In this document: positions 32,961 through 44,946 of the stretch, one piece after another | Layout of the letters: each line of letters opens with the position of its first letter | How positions within the stretch are numbered: the first letter of the stretch is position 1 | Assembly (NCBI GenBank): GCA_947095585.1 | Contig: OX352763.1 | Span: forward strand, 101,039,908 to 101,103,907 | Reading direction: 5' to 3' | DNA from: Nephrocerus scutellatus | Lineage: Eukaryota; Arthropoda; Insecta; Diptera; Pipunculidae | DNA: 64,000 nucleotides | Program-made: the position numbers and the translations under genes | Notes under the pieces: generated by a model | Databases searched by the model: none | What the model saw: only the letters and a program-made list of their open reading frames with translations | What the model was told of the DNA's origin: nothing

Positions 32961-35393
32961 TTAACCCAGATATGCCTAAACTTTTCTGAAACTATAAAAA
33001 TAATTTTTTTTTTCATATTCGTAATAAAATGGTGAAAATAAAACAGTTTTAACACATTTTTAAAAATTTCATACATATATTTCCAAGATGGCGGCCGTCC
33101 TATATATAGGACGTTAGGCATATATGGTACGATGACAGAACAATTTTATTTCTTATGGAAATCTACGAAGCATTTCACGTGAACTCCGACATCGCACTTA
33201 GAACATCTTGTTGTTGTTTTTGTATGGCAAAAAGCACATCTTGTTTGTTTGTCTTGTGGTGTTATATTATGATCAAAGCGGTCGTAGCGTATATTTGCTC
33301 CATCGGAAGCTGATGGACGTCCACGTGCATAAGAAGGCGATTTCTTATTCTGCATCAACATTCCTAATGCGATTTTCCTTCTAAAACTTAGTTGGTCTAA
33401 GTCGCCTCCATGGATTCGATGTAATTGCCAAGCGTTGTGAATGGAAAGATCAATGCAATGAGTGATAAGCGAACAGTACCACTTTTTTCCACGTATTGAA
33501 GTTCGGTAAAGGCTGACGTTCTGATCGCATCTATCTACACCTCCCATGTTGGCATTGTATAAATGCACTAGATGCGGCTGCTCTACCTAAAGTCAAAAAT
33601 TGGTTTATATTACTAACATATCTCAATAGAACCGTACCTGTATGTTCTTTTTTTCTTTTTGGGAATAGCGCTTCACTGAATGAATTGGTGCTATCCCTGC
33701 AAAGCTTGAGCAGAGAGATACGATATTATTATCGTTCCATTTTACGGCGATTGTGTTTTGGCCCTGGATTTTTCTAAAATCGTAAGAACCTCTTTTCTCC
33801 CTCTTGAACGACTTTGATCGACCAATGGGTTCTGCGCTATTCGGTTTTCACGAATGGTACCAGTAGCGATGAAGTTTTTTTGGGCTAGTAGTTCTATTAG
33901 TTCCACTGATGTGAAGAAATTGTCGAAAAACAGATGAAACTTGCTTTTTGGCCATTTTTTTCTCAAAGCATCTGCATACTCAAGAACCACTCCAGCACCA
34001 ACTCCGTATTCCGCATATGTGGTGCTAATATTGGTGGATGCACCTTGGTAAGGTTCAAACCAGTTTACATATCCCAACCTTGTTGTACCAACCCATAATT
34101 TGTAGCCATATCTAATGGGCTTGCCGTGTATAAATTGTTTACAGCCATGGCGCCCGAAATAAGGCACCATCGCTTCATCCACAGAATGGTTTTCTTCCAT
34201 TGGAGCGTTTTCTAAAAATTTTTTGTTGAGGTATTTAAACAAAGGCCTTACTTTGGAAAATTTGTCGGCTTGGTCCAGGTTTTCGTTGTCAGATAAGTGA
34301 ATATTGGAAAATATATATTCAAATTTATCCCTTGTAATGGCCTCTGCGACCAAAGCATTATGACCATCCTTCTCTCGTTCCCAATAAATTCTTCTTCGTG
34401 GCACCTGAATGTATCCACTTAGAACTAAAACTCCAACAAATGCTTTGAGTTCGCATAATTCTATGTTTCGTTGCCTGTTTTTTTGGGATATATATTTATT
34501 GCTTTCGCTAAGAATAAGTTCAAAAAGCTCGCCATCAAAAAATCTATAAAAGAGCTCCAAAGGAGATTGTAATGGGTTGAACTCTTCAGAGTTTTCAAAA
34601 TGAGAACAGGTGGAATCCATTGCTGGTAAGTCTTCCTTTACCCAATGGTAAATCTTTTTCTTCTTTTGTGGCTTTTTAGAAGACTGTGTTGAAGTACCTG
34701 GTGCAGGCCTTGATAAGTTGGATAAGGGAGTGTTATCATCAGACGAATATTCATCATGAATACAATCGTTGCAAGTTATTTCGGCAGGAGCTTGTAACTG
34801 AGATCCTGGTAAGTTACTGATGGAAACCAATTCCTCACCACCGGAATCTTCATCTGTTAACTCCGCACAGGCATTTTTCGGTGGAAATATTGTAATGTCG
34901 TCCACCTTCTTGCAAAATCTTCATCATCTTCAAGAAAACTAAGAGCTTCATTCAATGAAAAACCCCTGAAAGACAAGATTTCATAGACGTTTATTTGCCT
35001 GACGTCCTACATATAGTACACCTTGCATTATGCACCATAAATACAGTGAAAAGTAATTCCAAGAAATAATTTGTTTATTACTATCGAAAGAGTAATAATT
35101 TATAACTTCAAAGCATACTTTTTAAAATTTGTAAAACTAATTTTTCTATAAAAATAAATACGTACCTTGCGAAGCCAATACCGTATTCTGACATTTTGAA
35201 AATTTGTAAAACACAAAGCATGTTATATCTAACTTTTTTTCACTAAATGCACTAAAATCGCGTCCTGTAGTATAGAACGACTCGTTCTCATAGCAACAAA
35301 ATAAAAAACAAGCAGCACATGCCAACAGGTGTTTTCATGTTTGAACTTGTTCTGACCGACCTACATGTAGGACGTCAGGCATATCTGGGTTAA
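32961..35393 (-). mobile_element. piggyBac-like transposon with TTAA flanks
   Basis: The element (32965-35389, 2425 bp) is bounded by terminal inverted repeats CCCAGATATGCCTAA and TTAGGCATATCTGGG-like, the right end differing by one base, and flanked by TTAA at 32961-32964 and 35390-35393, the hallmark of piggyBac insertion. A subterminal motif, TAGGACGT(C/T)AGGCATAT or its complement, occurs three times: near 33107 and 35369 on the plus strand and near 35000 inverted. Terminal structure and transposase together make the assignment secure. Confidence 0.92.
33146..35194 (-). pseudogene. piggyBac-like transposase, three exons, two frameshifts
   Basis: Reading on the minus strand, exon 1 is 35194-35166 (MSEYGIGFA, ending AG). 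It is joined by a 200-bp intron (GTACGT ... TTTCAG) to exon 2 from 34965. A 51-bp intron (33637-33587) precedes exon 3, which ends at 33146. Exon 2 has two one-base frame changes, near 34908 and near 33745, the second causing an early stop. The three catalytic Asp contexts remain: SVDEAMVPY, FFDNFFTS and NMGGVDRCDQ. The C-terminus has the Cys-rich finger (CAFCHTKTTTRCSKC and a CKCF-like end). The break in frame makes it inactive unless the changes are sequencing errors. Confidence 0.88.
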
Positions 35394-35399
35394 TTCTTT

Positions 35400-36030
35400 A
35401 TTTTACCCATAATGAACTTTAGCAACTACTTGCATTTCACACAAATGTCAAATTTTCGCACCGAATATCTGACTTCACTGACACCTTGCTTAATCCCACG
35501 TAAGTTAAGGAACATTTGACGAAACCGACCAAAATCACATTATTGTCATAGCATACGAATTGCATGTAATGAGTCGTTCCCATTAGCTAAATTAATCCAA
35601 CTCAAGTCCATTATAGTTGGCCCTTAAGGCAAGCCGCGCAGTGAAGTAGTTTGGTAGTGGTAAGGTATTAGAACAGTGCGTGTCATAGGAGTGGTGAACA
35701 TTTCGTGTGGCGATGGAATAGCGGCGAAGTGGCATGAAAGTGATTTAGCGCACTGCAGTGGTAAACAACAACATCAGTTCTTAAAATTGCGTCCTCAGAG
35801 TATGAAGATGCTCTTTTATTTGTACAACTTGCTGACCTTAATGCTAAAAAAACAGAAGAAAAAAAAAACACTATTGGGTTCATCCTCTCTGGCAGAAAAT
35901 AAAAAATTTGGAATTTTTAACGTTTATAAAAAGGATTTGAACTTGGACGACGGAAAATTTTAACTTTTCTATCGAATGAAGAAAGTGAAGCAAATTACTG
36001 ACAAAACTATGACCTATGCTCTTAAAAAAA
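35400..36030. other. Spacer, nothing recognised
   Basis: A 95-codon frame at 35676-35963 has no family resemblance and is partly poly-Lys from an A-rich run. I see no repeat shared with the rest of the window. Confidence 0.4.
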
Positions 36031-36331
36031 GAATACAAACTTTAGAAATTGTGTTTCTCCCGCACTTGCAATGCAAAATCCACGTCGTCACCAGCCGCTT
36101 GCCACTCGAAAATGAATCTTATTCGAGATTAGTGGCTGACATTAAATTGACATCACACTTCCTCCAACATGCCACGTCACCCCTACTTCGCTTTGATGCG
36201 CGCGTCTTCATTTGTTTGCATAGGCTTTAGCGAGTCCACCTGCCACTTGGTCACCACGCCACTGGAACGTCACACTGCTAACCTCTTCAGTGCGCGCCTT
36301 GCTTAACTTATGTTCAACTGAAATATTCACT
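36031..36331 (+). repeat. Dispersed repeat of about 300 bp, copy A
   Basis: It shares long blocks with 38341-38628: GAATTGTGTTTCTCCCGCA-like, TTGCAATGCAAAATCCAC, CACCAGCCGCTTGCCACTCG, AATCTTATTCGAGATTAGTG, CACGTCACCCCTACT and CGCGTCTTCATTTGTTT. It is noncoding, with no terminal repeats identified. Confidence 0.7.
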
Positions 36332-37395
36332 CCAACAACAGATTGCAAAATTATTAGTTCTGTTTGGTGTGACGCAGCCGTTGCAGAAAACGCAAAACAT
36401 ATTCTGTGCCATCTTCACTGTTTCTTCACAGCCAGACAGAAAATTTTGCAGATAACTTCTCTATAATTAAAAAAAAATTAGCCCAAGTGTGATTACAGTA
36501 TGAGCTATAGGCAAGGAATTGTCTACCGGACTCACCTGCTCTCTTGTCGAATACTTGATTACTTGACTCACATACTGATATGACGGTCAGAACAAAAGGG
36601 GCAGATAAAAAGGAGTTGCGAAGTGTGCAACTTCTCCTACAAAAGAAATGTCAAAAAGGAGGGGAAATTTTCGTAAATAGCTGTACAGAACAATCACACC
36701 CAACACGCCAGTTATCTTTGGGTTCTCTGAGAGTACGAATTCAGATTTACCCCAAACTCCGCTATAGAGAAAAGCAAAACCAAAGCTAAATGAGAGAAAT
36801 CTTTACTGTAAATTGCAAAATGGAGAGTTCCCTTAGACTCTACTAAAGAAATTACTTTAATTTCCACATAATTGCTAAGTGATAGGATCTTTTTTGGCTT
36901 GACAACCAGAATCATGACATAGCGCATTACCTCGTTAAATCCAGACTAAGAATAGAAAAAGTCTATTTACTTGTCAACTTGAATTTTGTATGGTACATAA
37001 GTTCCTGTCAGTTTTGGAGAAAAGAGAAAAACGCATGATGGAAACATTAACTCTGTCTCATGTAAAGATCACTCCAGAACTATCTGTCATCTCATTATAT
37101 GGGCCACGATTCTTCACTGAGGACTAACTAGAATTTCTTCGATTCGCTGAATATAATTTTCTCAGTATTTCAGTTGGCTTGTCAATGGAAAACTTAATAC
37201 TTAAGATTTACAAGATTGATGGATTTCCAACAAAACGAGCAATTTTTTTTTGTCAAAACCAAAATCCATCTTTTGTTTGTAAGTTTTTCTATTGTGATAG
37301 CGCCCTTGGTTGACAGATTGCTAAGATTGATGTCCAGCGATGTCCAGGCACAAGTCCTTACTGCGCCAAATGAACATTAGTTTGTGCCTTCAGTT
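36332..37395. other. Intergenic DNA without identified features
   Basis: No coding or repeat structure is recognised in this stretch on either strand. A terminal-inverted-repeat-like end lies just to its right at about 37394-37418. Confidence 0.4.
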
Positions 37396-37418
37396 ATATT
37401 GGACACGGCTATTAAGAG
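37394..37418 (+). repeat. Isolated TIR-like end related to the 38937-40315 element
   Basis: CAG....ATTGGACACGGCTA.TAA matches the right end of the satellite-bearing element (CAG....ATTGAACACGGCTA.TAA) at 18 of 23 positions. No partner end was found, so this may be a decayed relative. Confidence 0.35.
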
Positions 37419-37429
37419 ATAATTTTTCT

Positions 37430-38935
37430 GATATAATTACCTAGTTGTTTGCGCCTTTTTTGTCCTAATGCCGGACAGAAGCAGAGAATGTTAAATCTCC
37501 TTTTCCTCCACATTATTACAGCTTCAACAGAAGTCTTTACATTCCAGACCTAACCCTCTTGCATGTTCCCCAAAAAGGCAGTGTCATCAGCGACTATCCA
37601 TACGATCGTTTTGAAATCTCGTCTTTGTAAGAAAATTAACGCTTAGAGCGCCCCAAGTCCAGCCAACTTGCCTTGCTATGTTCCATGTGAGGGTATTTGT
37701 CAAACTTTTATTTTCAAATTCTTCAGCCTTTAAAGCGCTTATTTAAACGTCATAATTGGTCTGCCCAAATTTTCGGTAGCAGCTGGAAATTCATACCGTG
37801 CCTAGCGAATTCGTCTGCCTTACAGTTCCACACGATATCCGAGTGACGGATGTTGAAATGCTCACATTGCAGACGTCAGTGACACCGATTCCAGTAACTT
37901 GACAGATGTACACATAAATTACAATAAGTAAAGGCATTACATTATGCTGCAATTCAATCCAATCAGTACCTTTCCAATCTCTATCACTCAGCTTGAAAAA
38001 ACACTGCAGTAGTCAGGGAGACAAACGGTAGCGTTTGTCACAGAAGACTCCTGTCTATACTCTATCGTCTAGCTTGAAGCCGTCAGTGTAAAATTTCACT
38101 GCTTTGGTTTTAGGTATAGAACCTCTTCTCAAGAATGCTCTGGCCGGGAATTGTCCATAAACAGGGTATTGTGTAAACAAGAATGCTTTAACGATTTGTT
38201 TGAGACATTTCCACTGATCTACTGGTGATAGTGCGAAGTTGTATTGGCCACTATTTACCGAAAATGTCGACCGTAATAAGGAGAAATGTAACCTTTGTGG
38301 CGCCCAGAAATCCAACTTTATTAGGCATATGACTAGCATAGGATACAAACTTCAGGAATTGTGTTTCTCCCGCAGTTGCAATGCAAAATCCACATCGTCA
38401 CCAGCCGCTTGCCACTCGAAAATTAATCTTATTCGAGATTAGTGACACCAGACTGACATCACGCCTCCTGCAAACTACCACGTCACCCCTACTCAGCTTT
38501 GATGAGCGCGCGTCTTCATTTGTTTAGATAGGCTTTAGCGATTCACTTGGTTACCACGCTACTGCAACGTCACTTGCTGTCCTCTTCAGTGCACGCCTTG
38601 CCTAACTGATGTCGTTCAATGGAAATATTCGTAAACGTAACCTTTATGGCGCCCAGAAATCCAGCTTTATCAGGAAAAACTATTCTAGTGATCTTTAGGG
38701 GAGGCAATTGTCTGAATTTTGTATTTCATAGTAAAGAGGACCAGGTCTGTCTGGGATGGGTTGACTCCTTTTCCAGATTTGCTGGCCCATGAATAAATGT
38801 ATAATATAATCGCAAAATCTCTCAAACACCTCGCACGAAAAGTGCTAAGAAGGAGTTTGGTGCGAAAACGAGAGAACTTATCGCGCGACACTTTGCACAT
38901 GCCCATTAAAATACACACAGGAATTTACTTTTATA
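37430..38935 (-). pseudogene. LINE ORF2 remnant (RT end, RNase H, Cys-rich tail), interrupted by repeat copy B
   Basis: The minus strand from 38918 reads VNPSQTDLVLFTMKYKI, a reverse-transcriptase-end motif. After the inserted repeat (38341-38628) it continues with KLDFWAPQRLHF and an RNase H start KFYTDGFKLDDRV near 38060, then decayed RNase H and a Cys-rich end near 37500. A 38-bp piece of the LINE (AACCTTTGTGGCGCCCAGAA and following) occurs on both sides of the repeat, at 38288 and 38640. Confidence 0.6.
38341..38628 (+). repeat. Dispersed repeat of about 300 bp, copy B
   Basis: This is the second copy of the 36031 repeat, in the same orientation, 2.3 kb away and about 85 per cent identical by eye. 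It sits inside the LINE remnant, between duplicated LINE segments. Confidence 0.7.
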
Positions 38936-38936
38936 A

Positions 38937-40315
38937 TAGCCGCGTTCGATTGGACTGAATTAACTGAACTAGTAACTGTATCTGAAGTAATAGAAGTGAA
39001 GAGACTGTTCAATTGACAGCTCTTCACTTCAGTTAAAAATTCGGCGATATTGGGCAACAGAAGTAAGTTAGTGTACTGCTCGTGTAGTTACTTCAGAGGA
39101 GTAATATTGACATTTATCTCGTCTCTTCACTTCAGTTGCTCAATTTAAGTGAAGAGACTATTCGATTCACAACTCTTCACTTCAGTTAAAAATTGGGCGA
39201 ATTTGGGCAACAGAAGTAAGTGAACAGTTAGTGTACTGCTCGTGTAGTTACTTCAGATGAGTAATATTGACATTTATCTCGTCTCTTCACTTCACTTGCT
39301 CAATTTAAGTGAAGAGACTGTTCAATTGACAGCTCTTCACTTCAGTTAAAAACTGGGCGATATTGGGCAACAGAAGTTAGTGTACTGCTCGTGTAGTTAC
39401 TTCAGATAAGTAATATTGACATTTATCTCGTCTCTTCACTTCAGAAGCTCAATTTAAGTGAAGAGACTATTCGATTGACAACTCTTCACTTCTGTTAAAA
39501 ATTGGGCGAATTTGGGCAACAGAAGTAAGTGAATAGTTAGTGTACTGCTCGTGTAGTTACTTCAGATGAGTAATATTGCCATTTATCTCGTCTATTCACT
39601 TCAGTTGCTCAATTTAAGTGAATAGACTGTTCGATTGACAACTCTTCACTTCAGTTAAAAATAAGGGCGAATTTGGGCAACAGAAGTAAGTGAATAGTTA
39701 GTGTACTGCTCGTGTAGTTACTTCAGATGAGTAATATTGCCATTTATCTCGTCTATTCACTTCAGTTGCTCAATTTAAGTGAATAGACTGTTCGATTGAC
39801 AACTCTTCACTTCAGTTAAAAATAAGGGCGAATTTGGGCAACAGAAGTAAGTGAATAGTTAGTGTACTGCTCGTGTAGTTACTTCAGATGAGTAATATTG
39901 ACATTTATCTCGTCTCTTCACTTCAGTTGCTCAATTTAAGTGAAGAGACTATTCGATTGACAACTCTTCACTTCAGTTAAAAATAGGGGCGAATTTGGGC
40001 AACAGAAGTAAGTGAATAGTTAGTGTACTGCTCGTGTAGTTACTTCAGATGAGTAATATTGCCATTTATCTCGTCTATTCACTTCAGTTGCTCAATTTAA
40101 GTGAATAGACTGTTCGATTGACAACTCTTCACTTCAGTTAAAAATAAGGGCGAATTTGGGCAACAGAAGTAAGTGAATAGTTAGTGTATTGACATTTATC
40201 TCGTCTCTTTACTTTAGTTGCTCAATTTAAGTGAAGAGTTGCTCAATTTAAGTGAAGAGTTGCTCAATTAACTGAAGTGAAGTGTTATACTTTTCAGGCC
40301 AATTGAACACGGCTA
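38937..40315. mobile_element. TIR-bounded non-autonomous element containing a satellite array
   Basis: The ends are TAGCCGCGTTCGATTGGACT and, as reverse complement, TAGCCGTGTTCAATTGGCCT, imperfect inverted repeats of about 23 bp with three mismatches. If the ends are GCC...GGC, the flanking dinucleotide is TA on both sides. The interior is almost entirely a tandem array with no coding capacity. I infer a DNA transposon derivative (MITE) whose interior expanded by unequal exchange; the superfamily is uncertain. Confidence 0.7.
38994..40260 (+). repeat. Tandem array, eight units of 149-161 bp
   Basis: Units start at 38994, 39147, 39307, 39456, 39616, 39777, 39938 and 40099, then degenerate into short GTTGCTCAATTTAAGTGAAG repeats. 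Each unit holds a stem (AAGTGAAGAG ... CTCTTCACTT), a conserved GGGCAACAGAAGTAAGT block, TGTACTGCTCGTGTAGTTAC and TTTATCTCGTCT. Two subtypes (GAAGAGAC and GAATAGAC stems) alternate, suggesting higher-order duplication. Confidence 0.9.
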
Positions 40316-41515
40316 GTAATGAAAATGCTCGCCTTCTCGCTCGCTTTCTCGCCTCATTGTGCCCGTAACCTTATGCTGCGGTTACACGTCAAGTGAGTAG
40401 TCGCGTGTCAGCGTACATAGCTACAAATGAAAACAAGAACTTTGCCTCGCACTTCCTTCAAACAACGGTTGACTATTCGATTTGTCAAAATAATGACACT
40501 TGCCAAACTCTGATTGTTTCTATCGCAACTTTTACCTTTTAGTATTAACCTTCGAAAATCATATGTCATTTTTAAAGACAAAACATTTTCTACAATACAG
40601 TTAAAAAAATAATAGGAAATTACAAAAATTTCAACTAAAACAAATTAAACAAAAAAGCTGCCCCTAAGTTAAAGACTGATGGCGTTCATGAAACGAACAT
40701 TAAATTAGAAAAATGCAAAACAAAACACTCTCGCACTCACGACGCTCACACACGCTCAGCAATAACAAGCAATTGCCCTGTTGTATTTTATGTAATCGTA
40801 CGTAATTGTTGCGTGATGCGGCCATTTTTATGTCAAAAAAAAAAAATTAAAAATATTTTTAGGAAATAACCAAATTAAGCAAAGAGAATTTCAAAAAAAA
40901 AAAAAAATTAAACAAATCACTGTAAATATTATATATAAAATAATAAAATAGTTCTTTTATTATGAAAATAATAACTAATGCGAAAAAGTGAGAAAAATAC
41001 TTAACAATATATAAAAAAATTAATCTTTATTTGATAATTAAATATTTTCTCTATATCGAATTCAGTTAAATTGTATTAGTATTTCTTGTGTATAATAGAT
41101 TTTCTATGAAAAAAAAACCACATTTTTATATAAGTCATGAGTGAAAGATTTATTTTTTTCACACTACAATTTTTGTATAAATGATATGATAAATATTGTT
41201 ATCATAATATCATATCTTATTTTATATTTTTCTTTTGTTATTATTTAGTTTTCATAATTCCTGCTTTGCCAATGATGATAATAATTTTAGTCATTTATTT
41301 CTACGTTTAACGTGTAAAAATTATTAATTATTATATCATTAAATATAAAGTGAAAGTGAGAAAGAAGTTAAACATTTATATTATAGTAAATACTATTATA
41401 TGAAAATAAAACAAATTTTAAATTTTAAGCAGTTTCGTCTTTTATTTCTTGCAACATTTAATTATCTCGCTCGCTTGACTCCAAAAGCAGTGAAGCAATA
41501 ACTCCATCACAGGCA
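40316..41515. other. Very AT-rich spacer
   Basis: It is dominated by A/T homopolymers and TTTATT-type sequence. No feature is recognised on either strand. Confidence 0.5.
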
Positions 41516-41519
41516 GCAA

Positions 41520-42560
41520 CTGAATTTTAAAACGACGTTAGGTTAGGTTAAGGTGGCTGTCAGTGAAACTGACACACTTAGACTAGTAATGGTCCATTGT
41601 GATACCACATGGATCAGGAAAAATTCCATTCACCTACTTGTTCAACTAATTAGAGCTTAGTAGGAGACTACCAATGTCAATGTTGATAAGATCATTAGTG
41701 TCGTTGTAGAAGAAAGCTCCCGCATCGAGTTTACGTTTTTGGGAGAGGGCTGGACAAGTACAGAGAAGATGGACGATAGTCTTCTCCTCCTCCTCGTCCA
41801 TGCAGCTTCTGCAGAAGTCATTCGAGAAGGATCCAAATATTGCTGCATGCCTGCCTATAAAATGCCAGTGTCATCACTAAAATAGCACCGATGTGCGATC
41901 TTTTTTTAAAAAAATCAAACACTTGGAGCGTTTCGGATCCAGCTTGGGACAGATCTGCTTTGTCGCTATGCAAGTTGTACCGTTTGACCACCTACGGTAA
42001 GTTTTTTCATTAGCATCCCGCTTTAACATGAGTTTGCATGTATCGATTCGTATGCCTATGGAACCATATTCAGGTAAGATGGGTAGTGTAGTTCCTTGTT
42101 TGGCGAGTTCGTCAACCATACAGCTACCCGAAAAGTATGTGAGCCACGGCATCCAACACAGGTGGATATTGAACTGCTCCGCCATCTCCATGAGAGATGA
42201 TCGGTAGTTAAGGGCTAGAATTGAATTTGTAGGGACTAATTCCAGCGATTTCAGTGCAGCTTGGCTATCCGAGAACATACGGATATTCTTAGTGGATATG
42301 ACGTTTCTCTTCAGCCAAGATAAGGCTTCACTGATTGCCATAATTTCAGCCTGGAAAATACTACAGTGATTTGGAAGACGTAAGCAGAGGCTAAGATTTC
42401 GCTTTTTTGAGTAAACACCTCCGCCGACTCTGCCATCAGTTTTTGACCCCACTGTGTAAAGTTCTTCTTCCTGGTAAGCGTCTTCTTCCAAGCATGATCT
42501 GGAGGGGACGGTGAAGTTACTGTTTTAATGGAGCTGCGGAGTGGTGTAGTTTATGTTGTC
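41520..42560 (-). pseudogene. LINE remnant with RNase H and C-terminus
   Basis: The minus-strand frame 42491-41877 carries RNase H motifs (GSKTDGRVGGGVYS, FQAEIMAISEAL, MFSDSQAALKSL, a degraded VDELAKQG). The next frame, 41848-41657, gives the C-terminal Cys-rich part. The 3' end lies near 41530 with a TTAGGTTAGGTTAAGGTGG motif. Frameshifts show inactivity. It is an I/R1/LOA-like group. Confidence 0.65.
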
Positions 42561-42699
42561 TGTTCTGACTTAATTCCTGATATAGGAGTGACCGATTTCA
42601 TTTCTAGTCCACTGGGTGATAGCATTAAGGCGAATAGCCGAGCTAGCAGCTACTTGCCTGGTGAAAATGTAGAGTAAGCTTTATTCCCCCATTAGCACA

Positions 42700-43010
42700 A
42701 ATGACAACAAGGTCAAGTTACTTTTGATAAAGCGCTTTCTGCTTCCTACCCCCTCATATGCCCAAGAGGCAAAAAGAGACCACATTATTGGACCTCGGAG
42801 CTGGGACATATTAAGAGCAGTTGCAGAAAGCTATTTAACGTAGCTAAGGCTACTAGATTAGAAACTGACTGGGATGCTTATAAGGCATCCCTCAAAATTT
42901 ATAAAAATTAATTAAGGACAGCTCTTCTTGAATACTCTTCTGTGGTAAAACAGAAGAATCTTGTGAGGCATCTAGGCTAAGAAAAATCATCACAACCAAT
43001 CCAACAATGC
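42700..43010 (+). pseudogene. LINE fragment, endonuclease-RT linker
   Basis: In shifting plus-strand frames it reads YWTSELGHIKSSCRKLFNVA and WDAYKASLKIYK, the linker between endonuclease and reverse transcriptase in Jockey/R1-type ORF2. It is short and broken, in opposite orientation to its left neighbour. Confidence 0.5.
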
Positions 43011-43017
43011 TGAGCTG

Positions 43018-43290
43018 AAAATCGGGTTAATTTTTTTTTTAAAAAATTTGTATGGGGCCTCACGACCCCGAGGCCCGGGGTCTACAAAATTTTTACAAAA
43101 AGTGTTGCCCATCGGAGATACACGAAAAATTTGAAGAAAATCGGGTTAATTTTTTTAAAAAATTTGTATGGGCCCTCATGACCCCGGGGCCGTGGGGGCG
43201 GTGGTCTCCAAAATGTATACAAAAAGTTTTGTCCATCTGAGACACACATGTATATAAAATTTGAGACATTTCGACTACTGTGGGGCATTT
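43018..43290 (-). mobile_element. HINE internal units, two copies
   Basis: There are two tandem minus-strand units (AAAATCGGGTTAATTTTTTT, ATTTGTATGGG, CCCCGGGGCC, TTTTTACAAAAAGTGTTG, CCATCGGAGATACAC). Both head and tail are missing. Confidence 0.65.
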
Positions 43291-43439
43291 AGATGGACAT
43301 ACAACTTTTACATACTGCTTCCATAGGGGCGATTTGGCCTTAGTTTCGATGATATACCAATATACCCATGTTTCATAACTAGTGAAAAAATGAATTCTTT
43401 TAAGACAAAGCCCTAGCCCAATTGGCTGATACTGCCACC

Positions 43440-43920
43440 TAGAAAGATCACTTGTATCGTAGGGTGTTACTAATCTAAGAGACTTACTACCTCCTTAATG
43501 AAGGATAGTATGTCCTTAGTGGAAGAGTTTCGCATATCTGCCGACGAACATATTGCCGTGGAAAATACGTCTCCCCAACCAGATCCAGTGCTGAACAATC
43601 ACAGAGAATGTGCCCGGATGTTTCATCATCCTCCGAGCAGAACCTACGTTCCGTGTTTGAGCCAAGATTAATTTTGCTTAGGTGATATCGCAAGACACAA
43701 TAACCTGTGAGAAAGCTCACCAGCTTTTTAATGCTTTCCTTATAGGAAAAGGGCTTGATTAACCGTTTGGATTGCCTAAGCCTAAGGATATTATTCCAAT
43801 GAGCCAGACGAACTCTAGCTTCCCACTTATTAATCATTGCTGTGGTGGCAGCCCAGTTGACACCATTCGCGAACCACGAACATCGATAAACGATAAAACT
43901 TATCATTGACAAAAATATTG
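43440..43920 (-). pseudogene. LINE C-terminal remnant
   Basis: A 141-codon minus-strand frame contains RRFCSEDDETSGHILCDCSAL and IKKLVSFLTGYCVLRYHLSKI, homologous to 16323-16517. It is the Cys/His-rich C-terminus of the same LINE family, truncated at the right. Confidence 0.65.
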
Positions 43921-43924
43921 AAAG

Positions 43925-44345
43925 AAGAATTGATTCGCTTGAACATCACAGGAATGTCTCCGGTTTGTCACTGTTTTATCGCTTCTTCCAACAGCGGTTC
44001 TTAAGAGAAATAGCCAGTTGCATTCTGCTCCTCCATGAATATTCAATCACAATACTCGTGGCGCTTTGAATGCTCATCAGTTTACTCTCAAGACCTTCTT
44101 CGGACGTTTAAAGATTTTTTATTTAGTCGTAAAACACGAATGTGGAATGCTTTACCAAACTCTGTATACCCGCCTCAGTATTATCCGCTGGCATTTAAAA
44201 TACATACATGCATATCGACATCTCCTTCTTACTTCCTTGATACCTTAGTGCCAACGCTATGCCTTGCAACTAAAGGGCTTAAATTAAACCCCTCGAGCGT
44301 GTGCCATTGGAACAAAAATATAAGAATCTCTATCGAACTATAAAT
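43925..44345 (+). pseudogene. Jockey/CR1-like LINE C-terminal remnant
   Basis: Plus-strand frames give SLEHHRNVSGLSLFYRFFQQ, then RKTRMWNALPNSVYPPQYYPL, the conserved end of Jockey/CR1-type ORF2. 60340-60720 is a second copy with the same motifs (TRTWNALPSSVFPHHYDPQAF). Both are broken. Confidence 0.65.
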
Positions 44346-44890
44346 CAATAGTTCGACTTTCGTACCAATTGTTGTATTCTCTTATGCAAGGACAACTGAT
44401 CGAGATCTTCTGCTCCTCGTATCGTCTTTAGATCTTTTTTTTAAGTAGCAGCAACTTTTTTGCGGCACAAAATACAAACAAATAAATTCTCTTCTTTAAA
44501 TATCAAGAAAATCCCACGAAGTGATGATTCGTTTTCAATTTATGTCAATTGATATGTGTTACACCTTGTGTTTTATATAAATTGTGAAAAACTAAAAGTC
44601 GCATTCATTTCAGTATCTACTCACAACTACTTTTAAATGCTAGCTAAGGCATGATTTAGTACAGCAATTATCCCAAAATAATATATACCTATTTGTCTAT
44701 TTGTGTGCGATGTTTTTATTTTCCGTCTCCCGGGCAAAAGGTATTTTAATCAGCAAACACCAAAACCAAAAATTTTCATCCCATCTAAATCTAAATTTCC
44801 TTCAATTTTAAGGTGGTTATCTCCACTACGTAAAAGCTGTCCAAAACGAACGACATTGTTTTAGAAGCACTGTTATTGCAAAAATCATCC
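44346..44890. other. AT-rich spacer
   Basis: No feature is recognised apart from ordinary AT-rich sequence. Confidence 0.4.
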
Positions 44891-44946
44891 CCTTAAGTCT
44901 TAGCGCATATTGAGCACAGCACAGCCCATCACAGCATAACACGGTG

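Noticed and set aside
38994..40260. Regularly spaced repeats with stems, superficially CRISPR-like
   Set aside because: Units are 149-161 bp and repeated throughout with no unique spacers, in a eukaryotic context; it is a satellite array.
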